A DNA stretch of 64,000 nt from Streptomyces olindensis (lineage in GTDB: Bacteria > Actinomycetota > Actinomycetes > Streptomycetales > Streptomycetaceae): NCBI GenBank assembly GCA_000696115.1, contig JJOH01000097.1, forward strand, positions 124,001-188,000, given 5' to 3'. Positions 33,776 to 41,861 of the stretch are shown one piece after another. Position 1 is the first letter of the stretch; the number at the start of each line of letters is the position of its first letter. Below the pieces are notes generated by a model, which saw nothing but the letters and a program-made list of their open reading frames with translations, searched no databases and had not been told where the DNA came from. A program made the translations under genes and the position numbers.

Positions 33776-33990
33776 CTGCCGCGGGTGTGGACGCCGGGCG
33801 CCCGGGCTCTGCCGTGGGCGGGTGTGGACGTCACGCGCCCTGGGCCTGCCGCGGGCGGGCGTGGGCGTGGTGTGCCCCGGGCCCTGCCGCGCGGCATGCC
33901 CACGGGCCCTGTCGCGGGCGGGCGTGGCTGTCACGTCCCGGGCCCTGCCCCCGCGGCAGCGCCTCCGGGCCCTGTCGGCGTGCGGCAGGG
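33776..33990. repeat. Imperfect tandem repeats between convergent genes
   Basis: Seven diverged units, each beginning near CTGCCGCGGGCGGG and ending near CCCGGGCC, fill the space between the SGNH gene and pxpC. Units of about 36-38 bases alternate with shortened ones of 21-27. No coding potential and no transposon ends are visible; slippage-type duplication is likely. Confidence 0.6.
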
Positions 33991-33991
33991 C

Positions 33992-34861
33992 CTAGCGGCG
34001 GTGCACGGCCACGAAGCGGACCGGTGTGCCGGGAAGCGCCTGGGCCGCCGCCGGGAGGTCGGCGGCGCGGACCACCGCGATCACCGGGTAGCCCCCGGTG
34101 GTCGGGTGGTCGGCCAGGAACACCACGGGCCTGCCGTCGGGCGGGACCTGGACGGCTCCCAGCACCATGCCCTCGCTGGGCAGTTCACCGGGCCGGGCCC
34201 GCTCCAGGGCGGGTCCCTCCGTGCGCAGCCCGATGCGGTTGCTCGCGGCGGACACCCGGTAGGCGCGGGAGAGGAAGGCGCGCACGGCCTCCGGCGTGAA
34301 CCAGCCGTCACGCGGGCCGAGGGTCACCCGCAGGACCAGTTCGGCTGGTGGCGCCGGCTGCGGGGCGACGTCCACGCGCGCGTGCGGCCCGGTCGGCCGG
34401 CCCAGGGGCAGCACCGTGCCGTCCGTGAGCGGCGCCGGGCCGAGCCCCGACAGCAGGTCGGTCGAGCGGCTGCCGAGTACGGGTTCCACGGCGATGCCCC
34501 CGGAGACGCCCACGTAGGCGCGTACGCCCGACACCGCGGGCCCGATGTCCAGCAGCGCACCGGCGGGCACGCGCACCGGCGCGCCCCAGGCGGCGGGCCG
34601 CCCGTCCACCGTGACCGGGCAGGGCGCGCCCGCCACCGCCACGGTGACGTCCGAACGGGGCCGCATGGTGCAGCCGTCGAGGGTCGTCTCCAGCACGGCC
34701 GCCCCGGGTGGGTTTCCGGTCAGCCGGTTGACGAGGTCCGCGGCGGGCCCGTCCAGCGCCCCGGAGCGGGGAACGCCGAGGTGGGCGTGTCCGGGGCGGC
34801 CCCGGTCCTGCACGGTGGTCAGGGCGCCGGCCCGGACGACGGCGAGCGCGCGGTCCGTCAT
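33992..34861 (-). CDS. pxpC: 5-oxoprolinase subunit PxpC (biotin-dependent carboxyltransferase-like)
   Basis: A 289-residue protein of the KipA/AHS2 family. QDRGRPG, GVPRSGALD, ASNRIGLRTEGPAL and HPTTGGYPVIAVV are family blocks. With PxpA and PxpB it forms the ATP-dependent prokaryotic 5-oxoprolinase that opens pyroglutamate to glutamate. ATG overlaps the pxpB stop by four bases. It is the last gene of the five-gene operon; the repeat region follows its stop. Confidence 0.9.
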   Translation of the reverse strand: MTDRALAVVRAGALTTVQDRGRPGHAHLGVPRSGALDGPAADLVNRLTGNPPGAAVLETTLDGCTMRPRSDVTVAVAGAPCPVTVDGRPAAWGAPVRVPAGALLDIGPAVSGVRAYVGVSGGIAVEPVLGSRSTDLLSGLGPAPLTDGTVLPLGRPTGPHARVDVAPQPAPPAELVLRVTLGPRDGWFTPEAVRAFLSRAYRVSAASNRIGLRTEGPALERARPGELPSEGMVLGAVQVPPDGRPVVFLADHPTTGGYPVIAVVRAADLPAAAQALPGTPVRFVAVHRR

Positions 34862-35475
34862 GAGCGTGCCTCGGGGACGAACCGCACGCGTGTGCCCGGC
34901 GACAGCAGCGCCGCCGGCACGCGCGCGTGGTCCCACAGCACGGCGTCCGTCGTGCCGATCAGCTGCCAGCCGCCCGGCGAGGAGCGCGGGTACACGCCCG
35001 TGTACGAGCCGGCCAGTGCCACCGACCCCGCCGGGACGGCCGTGCGCGGGGTGGCCCGGCGCGGCACGTCGTAGCGCGGCGGCAGGCCGGTGAGGTAGCC
35101 GAAGCCGGGCGCGAAGCCGCAGAAGGCGACCCGGAACTCCGTCTCCGCGTGGATGCGCGCGACCTCCCGCTCCGGCATGCCCCAGTGCGCCGCGACGTCG
35201 GCCAGGTCCGGGCCGTCGTAGCGCACGGGGATCTCGATCACGGCACGCGCGCGTGGGGGAGCGGGCGGGATCTCGGCCGCGGTCAGTTCGGCGGACACCC
35301 GGGCGGGCGCGTCGAGGCCGTCGAGGAGGACCGTGCGGGCCGCGGGGACGATCTCGCGGGCCGACAGCGAGCCCTCGGCGCGGCGCCGCAGCAGCTCCGC
35401 GTGCAGGGCCTGGGCCTCCTCGCCCGAGGAGACCTCGACGAGCAGGGCGTCCTCGCCGACGGGCAGGACCTTCAT
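34858..35475 (-). CDS. pxpB: 5-oxoprolinase subunit PxpB
   Basis: A 205-residue KipI/AHS1-type protein. FAPGFGYLTGLP, VALAGSYTGVYPRSSPGGW and IGTTDAVLWD are the hallmark blocks. In Bacillus the homologue KipI also inhibits the sporulation kinase KinA, but within a pxpABC set the enzymatic role is established. ATG overlaps the pxpA stop and TGA overlaps the pxpC start, so the three subunits are made from coupled translation. The N-terminal 65 residues are the more variable lobe. Confidence 0.92.
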   Translation of the reverse strand: MKVLPVGEDALLVEVSSGEEAQALHAELLRRRAEGSLSAREIVPAARTVLLDGLDAPARVSAELTAAEIPPAPPRARAVIEIPVRYDGPDLADVAAHWGMPEREVARIHAETEFRVAFCGFAPGFGYLTGLPPRYDVPRRATPRTAVPAGSVALAGSYTGVYPRSSPGGWQLIGTTDAVLWDHARVPAALLSPGTRVRFVPEARS

Positions 35476-36230
35476 GCGAAGGCCTCCACCCGGACCCCCG
35501 ACGCCTCCAGCCGCTCCCGCACGCGGCGTGCCAGCTCCACCGCGCCGGGGGTGTCGCCGTGCAGGCACAGGGAACGCGCGCGCACCTCGATGCGCGCCCC
35601 CGAGCGGGAGACCACCTCGCCGGAGCGGGCCAGGCCCAGGGACCGCTCCACGACCGCCTCCGGGTCGGTGACCACGGCGCCCTCCTGGGAGCGGGGCACC
35701 AGGGTGCCCGCGTCGGTGTAGGCGCGATCCGCGAACGCCTCGGTGACGACCGGCAGCCCGGCCTTCGCGGCCAGCTCCAGCAGGCGTGAGCCGGGCAGGC
35801 CCAGCACGGGCAGCGCGCCGTCCGCGAGGAGCACGCCGTCGACGACCGCGGCGGCCTGCTCCTCGTCGCGCACGACCCGGTTGTAGAGCGCCCCGTGCGG
35901 TTTGACGTAGGCCACGCGGGCGCCCGCCGCGCGCGCGAACACCTCCAGGGCGCCGATCTGGTAGGCCACTTCGGCCGCCAGCTCGGCGGGCGGCACGTCC
36001 ATCGCGCGCCGCCCGAACCCGGCCAGGTCCCGGTAGGACACCTGGGCGCCGATCCGCACCCCGCGCTCGGCCGCCAGCTCGCACACCCGGCGCATGGTGG
36101 CCGCGTCCCCGGCGTGGAAGCCGCACGCCACGTTGGCGCTGGTGACGACGGACAGCAGCCGTTCGTCGTCGGTGAGCCGCCAACGGCCGAAGCCCTCGCC
36201 GAGGTCGGCGTTCAGGTCGATCGAGGTCAC
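35472..36230 (-). CDS. pxpA: 5-oxoprolinase subunit PxpA (LamB/YcsF family)
   Basis: A 252-residue barrel protein. IDLNADLGEGFG, ANVACGFHAGD, YVKPHGALYN and SLCLHGDTPGAVE are diagnostic of LamB/YcsF. It is the subunit that acts on 5-oxoproline in the PxpABC complex. Two GTG codons compete: 36236 and 36230. The second is preferred because AGGAG lies five bases before it. DUF1445 ends 11 bases upstream in the same operon. Confidence 0.92.
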   Translation of the reverse strand: MTSIDLNADLGEGFGRWRLTDDERLLSVVTSANVACGFHAGDAATMRRVCELAAERGVRIGAQVSYRDLAGFGRRAMDVPPAELAAEVAYQIGALEVFARAAGARVAYVKPHGALYNRVVRDEEQAAAVVDGVLLADGALPVLGLPGSRLLELAAKAGLPVVTEAFADRAYTDAGTLVPRSQEGAVVTDPEAVVERSLGLARSGEVVSRSGARIEVRARSLCLHGDTPGAVELARRVRERLEASGVRVEAFA

Positions 36231-36241
36231 TTTCACTCCTG

Positions 36242-37069
36242 TCAGGCCACGCGGTACTGCTCGTCGCGGGCGTCGGTGAGGAACATCTGCCCGGGGGCGT
36301 GGGTGAGGGCGAACGGCGGGCGCGAGGCCATGACGGCCGCCTGCGGGGTCACCCCGCACGCCCAGAACACCGGGATGTCGTCCGGCTCGGTGTCCACCGC
36401 GTCACCGAAGTCGGGGCGGGCGAGGTCGTCGATGCCCAGTCCCGCGGGATCGCCGCAGTGCACCGGGCTGCCGTGCACCGCGGGCAGCAGACTGCTCTCC
36501 CGGATCGCCGCCGCCAGATGCTCGGGCGGCACCGGCCGCATCGACACCACCATCGGGCCGTGCAGCCGCCCCGCCGGACGGCACTGCCGGCTCGTCACGT
36601 ACATCGGGACGTTGCGGCCCTGCTCGACGTGGCGGATCGGCACGCCCGCCTCGCCCAGCGCCCACTCGAAGGTGAAGCTGCACCCGATGAGGAAGGACAC
36701 CAGGTCCTCCCGCCAGTACGCGCGCACGTCGGTCGGCTCGTCCACCAGCTCGCCGTCCCGCCACACCCGGTAGCGCGGCAGGTCCGTGCGCAGATCGGCG
36801 CCCTCGGCGAGCACGGTCGTCCAGGACCCGGCGTCCGTGACGTCGAGGACCGGGCAGGGCTTGGGGTTGCGCTGGCAGAACAGCAGCATGTCGTAGGCCC
36901 AGTCGGCGGGCACCGAGATCAGGTTGACCTGGGTGTGGCCCGCCGCCACCCCGGCCGTGGGTCCGGTGAGGCCGTCGCGGAAGCGGGCCCGGGCCGTTCG
37001 CGGGCTCCACGCGCGCGCGTGCTCGTCGACGAGGACCAGGGGACGGTCCTCCGTGCTCGTGCGGTTCAC
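36242..37069 (-). CDS. DUF1445 family protein (putative hydro-lyase / D-glutamate cyclase-like)
   Basis: A 275-residue protein. NLISVPADWAYDMLLFCQRNP, LIGCSFTFEWAL, YVTSRQCRPAGRLHGPMV, FWACGVTPQAAVMAS and HAPGQMFLTD are family blocks. Eukaryotic relatives (DGLUCY) convert D-glutamate to 5-oxo-D-proline, which makes sense next to pxpABC. GTG start overlaps the MFS stop by four bases. Bacterial activity has not been assigned from the sequence alone, so the cyclase role is inference. Confidence 0.85.
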   Translation of the reverse strand: MNRTSTEDRPLVLVDEHARAWSPRTARARFRDGLTGPTAGVAAGHTQVNLISVPADWAYDMLLFCQRNPKPCPVLDVTDAGSWTTVLAEGADLRTDLPRYRVWRDGELVDEPTDVRAYWREDLVSFLIGCSFTFEWALGEAGVPIRHVEQGRNVPMYVTSRQCRPAGRLHGPMVVSMRPVPPEHLAAAIRESSLLPAVHGSPVHCGDPAGLGIDDLARPDFGDAVDTEPDDIPVFWACGVTPQAAVMASRPPFALTHAPGQMFLTDARDEQYRVA

Positions 37070-38367
37070 GTGAGCTCCTTCCCGCGGGTCTCCGGCAGCC
37101 CGAGCAGGGCCAGGGCCGCGATGCCGTAGCCGATCGCGCCGAAGACCAGCGCGCCGCCCACGCCCCAGCTGTCCGCCAGGAAGCCGACCGTCGTGGGGAA
37201 CACGGCGCCCACCGCGCGCCCGGTGTTGTACGTGAAGCCCTGCCCCGTGCCGCGCACCGCCGTCGGGTACAGCTCGCTCAGGTAGGAGCCGAAGCCGCTG
37301 AAGATCGCCGACATGCAGAACCCGAGCGGGAAACCGAGCACCAGGAGCAGGGTGTTGGCGCCGCTCGGGATGTTCGCGTAGGCCAGGATGCAGATCGCCG
37401 AGAGCAGGGCGAAGAGCCAGATGTTGCGCCGCCGGCCCAGCTTGTCGGTGAGGTAGCCGCCGGTCAGGTAGCCGATGAAGGCGCCCGAGATGAGGAACGT
37501 CAGATAGCCGCCGGTGCCGACGACCGACAGGTCCCGCTCGGACTTCAGGTAGGTCGGCACCCAGGTGGCCAGCGTGTAGTAGCCGCCCTGGACACCGGTG
37601 GACAGCAGTCCCGCGAAGACCGTGACCCGCAGCAGCCCGGGCTTGAAGATCGCCTTGAACGATCCCTTCTCGGCGCTCTGTTCACGCGCCGCGGCCGCCT
37701 CGGGGGCGTCGTGCACACTGCGCCGCAGCCAGATGACGAGCAGCGCGGGCAGCGCCCCGGTCCAGAACATGATGCGCCAGGCCAGGTCGTCGCCGGCGAT
37801 CGAGAAGACGAACGTGTACACGATCGCGGCGAGACCCCAGCCCACGGCCCAGGAGCTCTGGATCGCGCCGAGCGTGCGCCCCCGGTGCTTGGCGCTCGCG
37901 TACTCGGCGACCAGGATCGCGCCGACCGCCCACTCGCCGCCGAAGCCGAGCCCCTGGAGGGCGCGGAAGACCAGCAGAGTCTCGTAGTTGGGCGCGAAAC
38001 CGCAGGCGACGGTGAACACCGCGTACGTGATCACCGTGACCATCAGCGCCTTGACGCGGCCGATGCGGTCCGCGAGGACGCCCGCGAGGGCGCCGCCGAC
38101 CGCGGAGACCACCAGCGTGACCGTCGTGAAGAGTCCGGTCTGGCCACTGTTCAGGCCGAAGTACGCGGCCAGCGCGACCATGCTCAGCGGCAGTGTGAAG
38201 TAGTCGTACGAGTCCAGGGCATAGCCGCCGAAGGCACCCGCGAACGCGCGGCGACCGCGCGGACCCAGGGCCCGCAGCCAGCCGAACGCCCCGTCGTCCG
38301 AGGCGGGTTCGGTGGTGGCGGGGCGCGTGTCGTCGGTGAGGGCCTGCGGTGGAGGGGGCGTGCTCAT
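37066..38367 (-). CDS. MFS transporter of the pxp operon
   Basis: A 433-residue permease with 12 membrane segments. The ADRIGRVKALM loop between helices 2 and 3, GFGGEWAVGAILVAEY and TDKLGRRRNIW are typical of the sugar/acid-type MFS (metabolite:H+ symporters). It is the first gene of the operon with DUF1445 and pxpABC, so uptake of 5-oxoproline, D-glutamate or a related acid is likely. ATG at 38367 is chosen because GCGAGG lies five bases before it; a GTG two codons upstream is possible. A GntR gene diverges. Confidence 0.87.
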   Translation of the reverse strand: MSTPPPPQALTDDTRPATTEPASDDGAFGWLRALGPRGRRAFAGAFGGYALDSYDYFTLPLSMVALAAYFGLNSGQTGLFTTVTLVVSAVGGALAGVLADRIGRVKALMVTVITYAVFTVACGFAPNYETLLVFRALQGLGFGGEWAVGAILVAEYASAKHRGRTLGAIQSSWAVGWGLAAIVYTFVFSIAGDDLAWRIMFWTGALPALLVIWLRRSVHDAPEAAAAREQSAEKGSFKAIFKPGLLRVTVFAGLLSTGVQGGYYTLATWVPTYLKSERDLSVVGTGGYLTFLISGAFIGYLTGGYLTDKLGRRRNIWLFALLSAICILAYANIPSGANTLLLVLGFPLGFCMSAIFSGFGSYLSELYPTAVRGTGQGFTYNTGRAVGAVFPTTVGFLADSWGVGGALVFGAIGYGIAALALLGLPETRGKELT

Positions 38368-38471
38368 GGGCACCTCGCAGAGGGAGGACGGAGGGTGCTT
38401 GGGGGAGCCGTGCCGTGCGGAAGCGGTCGGCGGCGCGGTGAGGGAGGCGACGCCATGCGTAGCACCGTAGA

Positions 38472-38488
38472 GGATTGTTCAACGATCC
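38472..38488. promoter_or_regulatory. Candidate operator of the GntR/FCD regulator
   Basis: GGATTGTT-C-AACGATCC, two eight-base arms with one mismatch, lies between the divergent MFS and GntR genes. Its TTGT...ACGA core resembles FadR-subfamily sites. It is 50 bases before the regulator ATG and about 105 from the MFS start. Confidence 0.55.
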
Positions 38489-38537
38489 CTCAATACCCAT
38501 GTTGGTTCGTTCTTGGGAACTGCGATTGAATTCCGGC

Positions 38538-39233
38538 ATGGCAGAGCAGCTGAAGGACCTCGCCGACGACCGGGCCCTCCTGGGGCGCACCAGCACCGCG
38601 GAGCGGGTCTCGGACATCCTCAGGAGCCGGATCGCCGAGGGGTACTTCCCGCCCGGCACCCGCCTGTCCGAGGACAGCATCGGCGGCGCGCTCGGCGTCT
38701 CCCGCAACACGCTCCGCGAGGCGTTCCGGCTGCTCACGCACGAACGCCTGCTCGTCCATGAACTGAACCGGGGGGTCTTCGTCCGGGTCCTGACCGTGGA
38801 GGACGTCGAGGACATCTACCGCACCCGGCGGCTCGTGGAGTGCGCGGTCGTCCGGGGCCTGGGGGACCCGCCCTACGGGCTCGACGGGCTGGCCGGCGCC
38901 GTGGAGGAGGGGCGCCGGGCGGCCCGCGAAGGTGACTGGAAGGGGGTGGGTACGGCCAACATCCACTTCCACCGGGAACTGGTGGCGCTGGCCGGGAGCG
39001 AGCGCACGGCCGAGCTGATGCGCAGCGTCTTCGCCGAACTGCGCCTCGCCTTCCACGTGGTGGACGAACCGCAGCGGCTGCACGAGCCCTATATCGCGCG
39101 AAATGTCGCAATTCTTCGGGCTCTTCAGGACGGGGACCGCGAGCAGGCCGCGACACTGCTCGCGGGTTACCTCGACGACTCGCTGGAGAGGGTCGTCGAG
39201 GTGTACCGCCGCCGCGTCGGCGAGGACGGCTGA
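38538..39233 (+). CDS. GntR-family regulator (FadR subfamily, FCD domain)
   Basis: A 231-residue regulator. The winged helix (about 18-85) includes ILRSRIAEGYFPPGTRLSEDSI and GVSRNTLREAFRLL. The FCD ligand domain follows (DIYRTRRLVECAVVRGL, IHFHRELVALAGS), whose histidines normally hold a metal that binds carboxylic acid effectors. It diverges from the MFS-DUF1445-pxpABC operon and probably controls it in response to 5-oxoproline or glutamate. ATG at 38538 sits 8 bases after GAATTCCGG, a weak site; the frame opens further upstream at 38475. Confidence 0.88.
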   Translation: MAEQLKDLADDRALLGRTSTAERVSDILRSRIAEGYFPPGTRLSEDSIGGALGVSRNTLREAFRLLTHERLLVHELNRGVFVRVLTVEDVEDIYRTRRLVECAVVRGLGDPPYGLDGLAGAVEEGRRAAREGDWKGVGTANIHFHRELVALAGSERTAELMRSVFAELRLAFHVVDEPQRLHEPYIARNVAILRALQDGDREQAATLLAGYLDDSLERVVEVYRRRVGEDG

Positions 39234-39266
39234 GGAGCGGACGGCGGGAGAGGCGTACCGCGTCGT

Positions 39267-39297
39267 TTGGGTCGATGTCAGACCCAGGACCTAGTCT
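39267..39297 (+). promoter_or_regulatory. Candidate leaderless promoter of the SMC-like operon
   Basis: TTGGGT (39267-39272) and TAGTCT (39292-39297) are 19 bases apart. The GTG at 39305 begins seven bases after the -10 box and has no ribosome-binding site, so transcription probably starts at the start codon. Confidence 0.42.
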
Positions 39298-39304
39298 GTG
39301 CACC

Positions 39305-40831
39305 GTGACTTCGCCTGCATCCACGGACAGCGTTCCGCCCCAGCTCAGCGCGGGGCCGCGCCCCGCCCCGGGGCCGGCCGCCGACGAGGGCCTGGCGCGG
39401 CGCCTGCGCGCGCTCGCCTGCACCGCGCCGCTGCACGACCTGGACGCGCGCAAGGCCAACCTCGCGGGCGAGTACTCGGTGTACGGCATGGCGGAGGTCG
39501 CCCTCGCGGCCATCGACCTCGTCACACTGAACATGGACTTCGACACGGGCGCCGACCACGACCAGATCGTCGCCCGGCTCATCCCGCGCATCGCCGCCCA
39601 GGCCCCGCAGCGCCCCGCCGCCGAGCACGAGCGGGTGGCCCGCTGGGTCCTGGAGAACCTGATCAACGTCGGCAGCGTCGACCGCGGCTTCCGCGCGGTG
39701 TACGGCACGTTCGCGGCGGACGGCACCTATGTGCGCCGGGACTACGACTTCAAGCTGATCGAGGAGGTCCCCGGCCCCGGCGGCACGGTGTATCTGCGGA
39801 CGACGGACGAGGCGGTCAACGTCCTCGTCGGCGCCCTCGACACGGACGTCACCAGCGCGCAGATCGCCGCCGAGGTCAAGCTGGAGGTGCTGATCAGCCG
39901 CGGCCGGCTCGCCGACGCCCAGCTCGCGGCCGAACAGGCCCGCTACCGCACCGTGCAGTACTCGGAGACCCTGCGCAGGGCCCTCGACGCCACCCGGCGC
40001 AACGTCCGCGCGGTGGACTGGCTCACCACGGTGCCCGACATGATCGCCGAGGCCCTGGAGCACGTGGCCGACCGCTACCGCCACGAGAACGCGATCCTCA
40101 CCAACATCCGCAAGGCGCGCGACGAGTCCGAGGACCCCGAGCACAAGCGCCGCGCCGCCGAGCTCGTCGACATCGTCAAGGACTGCATCCGGCGGCACAC
40201 GCAACTGCAGTCCCGGCTGCTGGAGGCCGGACCGCTGTTCCGCGCCGAGCAGGACCGGCAGGCGTTCGCCACTCCGGCGACCACCTCGGGGATAGACCTG
40301 TACGGCCATCTCGTCGCCCCCGTCCTGCCGCTGCCGCTGGAGCAGGCCGTCCGCGTCACGGACGCGTTCTTCGCCCGCGGTACGGGGCTGCGCACGCCGG
40401 TGTCCGTCCGGGTCGGCGACCTCGTCGACATACTGCTGACGCCGCCGGTGGAGCGGGAGCACCTGGGCGCGGAGATGCCCGAGCCGGACCTCATCGCCAC
40501 GCCCGACGACAGCCGGTTCAGCGAGGAGCAGATGGCGGCGGCGCAGGAGCTGCTCGACCTGCCGGCGGACGCCCCGCGGCGGCTGTCGGGGCTGCTGGCG
40601 GAGGCCCGGCGGCAGGACCCCGATCTGCCGTACCTGGTGGCTCTGCTGGCGGTGCACGCCGCGAGCCCGCCGGTCGGCACCGCCTATCGCCAGGGCGAGC
40701 AGAAGCTGCTGTTCGCCGTGGACGACGGCACCGAGCTCGACGACCCGGAGTTCGGCGGGGCGGACCTGATCGTCGGCACCGCGCTGCTGGACGCGGCGGG
40801 GATGGCGGCGGACCGGACGGAAGCGGCATGA
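39305..40831 (+). CDS. Kleisin-like subunit of an SMC complex (MukF/JetA-like candidate)
   Basis: About 508 residues, mainly helical and soluble. After a Pro-rich start come a globular N-terminal part (YSVYGMAEVALAAIDLVTLNMD), long helices in the middle (about 190-330, SRGRLADAQLAAEQARYRTVQ, ADRYRHENAILTNIRKARDESE) and a C-terminal globular part (about 360-500). This head-bundle-tail layout, plus its place ahead of a winged-helix and a giant SMC-like ATPase, matches MukF/MksF/JetA. The assignment rests on order and architecture, not on a recognised motif. GTG start without ribosome-binding site; a leaderless promoter precedes it. Confidence 0.62.
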   Translation: MTSPASTDSVPPQLSAGPRPAPGPAADEGLARRLRALACTAPLHDLDARKANLAGEYSVYGMAEVALAAIDLVTLNMDFDTGADHDQIVARLIPRIAAQAPQRPAAEHERVARWVLENLINVGSVDRGFRAVYGTFAADGTYVRRDYDFKLIEEVPGPGGTVYLRTTDEAVNVLVGALDTDVTSAQIAAEVKLEVLISRGRLADAQLAAEQARYRTVQYSETLRRALDATRRNVRAVDWLTTVPDMIAEALEHVADRYRHENAILTNIRKARDESEDPEHKRRAAELVDIVKDCIRRHTQLQSRLLEAGPLFRAEQDRQAFATPATTSGIDLYGHLVAPVLPLPLEQAVRVTDAFFARGTGLRTPVSVRVGDLVDILLTPPVEREHLGAEMPEPDLIATPDDSRFSEEQMAAAQELLDLPADAPRRLSGLLAEARRQDPDLPYLVALLAVHAASPPVGTAYRQGEQKLLFAVDDGTELDDPEFGGADLIVGTALLDAAGMAADRTEAA

Positions 40832-40929
40832 GCCGGACGGAAGCGGCATGCGTCAGACGAGAGCAGTATGGGTCGGCTGCAAGCGGCATGAGTCAGACGG
40901 AAGCGGCATGAGTCAGTACGAGTGGCACA
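40810..40929 (+). repeat. 20-bp tandem repeat array at a gene junction
   Basis: Six consecutive 20-base units starting at 40810, consensus GAGTCAGACGGAAGCGGCAT. The first unit lies within the last codons of the kleisin-like gene, whose stop is formed where units 1 and 2 join (GCATGA). Units 1, 2 and 5 are nearly identical, 3 and 4 diverged, 6 half degenerate. Each typical unit regenerates an ATGA. The array separates the first and second genes of the operon by about 110 bases, whereas other operon genes here overlap. Confidence 0.85.
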
Positions 40930-40942
40930 AGGAGTTCCGACC

Positions 40943-41824
40943 GTGAGCGAGCACGTCGAGTGGAGTGAGCCGGAGGGGGCGGCCCCGGCGGCCACTGCCG
41001 CCGTCACGCCCGCCGACGCCGCCGACGCGGCGCGGCTCGTGTCCTTCGGGCTGCAGCCCAAGCTGCAGCCCGCCCGCGACCAGGAGTACGCGGACCTGCT
41101 GCGGCGCTACCGCGAGGACCCGCCGTTCGCCCGGCTCGCCGACGCCGTGGCGACCGGACTGGGGCTGATCGTGCTGGAGGTCTCCCCCCGCTCGGGCATG
41201 GTCGTGACCGCCGCCGAGGACTCGGTGTTCGCCGTCCGCATGGGTGACTACGCGCGTCGTACGTCCGCCGACGGCGGCGACCGGTTCCTGCACGGACTCG
41301 CCCATCTCGCCGTCGCCGCCATGGCGTTCCCGCGCCCCGAGGACCTCGCCGACGACGGCTACATCGGCCGGGTCACGGTCAACGGCGTCGACGCCTTCGT
41401 GCGCCAGGCCTGCCACCGCCTGGAGGAGCGGGCCGCCGAGCAGGGTGAGAACACCGACCCGGTGACCGACGCTCCCGGCCTGGAGGCCGCCTGGCGGATC
41501 TGGATGCGGCGCAGCGCGACCGGCGCCACCAAGGACGCGCGCCGCCCGGCCGGTTCGACCACCGGCATCGTCGCCAAGGCCGTCGCCTTCCTCACCGACT
41601 CCGGCTTCCTCCAGCGCACCGGCGACGACAACGGCGGCACGTACCGCACGACCGCCCGCTACCAGCTCCAGGTCCGCGACATGGCCGGCAGCGCCGCCCT
41701 GGCCGAGCTGCTGGAGCTGGGCGTCGTCCCGGTCACCGACGGCACCCCGACCCTGCTGCCCGCCGAGGAGAGCGACGACCTGGAGCTGGTCGCCGACGCC
41801 GGGCTGCCGTTCCACTCCTCCTGA
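40943..41824 (+). CDS. Winged-helix (MukE/JetB-like) subunit candidate
   Basis: A 293-residue acidic protein. An N-terminal alpha/beta part (YADLLRRYREDPPFARLADAVA, LGLIVLEVSPRSGMVV) is followed by HGLAHLAVAAMAFPRPEDL. The C-terminal winged helix is TTGIVAKAVAFLTDSGFLQRTG and TYRTTARYQLQVRDM. MukE and JetB are tandem winged-helix (KITE) proteins of similar size placed between kleisin and SMC genes, as here. GTG at 40943 follows AAGGAG at 8 bases; an upstream GTG at 40922 is inside the repeats. No individual motif proves the family. Confidence 0.6.
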   Translation: MSEHVEWSEPEGAAPAATAAVTPADAADAARLVSFGLQPKLQPARDQEYADLLRRYREDPPFARLADAVATGLGLIVLEVSPRSGMVVTAAEDSVFAVRMGDYARRTSADGGDRFLHGLAHLAVAAMAFPRPEDLADDGYIGRVTVNGVDAFVRQACHRLEERAAEQGENTDPVTDAPGLEAAWRIWMRRSATGATKDARRPAGSTTGIVAKAVAFLTDSGFLQRTGDDNGGTYRTTARYQLQVRDMAGSAALAELLELGVVPVTDGTPTLLPAEESDDLELVADAGLPFHSS

Positions 41825-41861
41825 ACACCCCCCATCTCACGAAGACTTACGAGAGTCCGCC

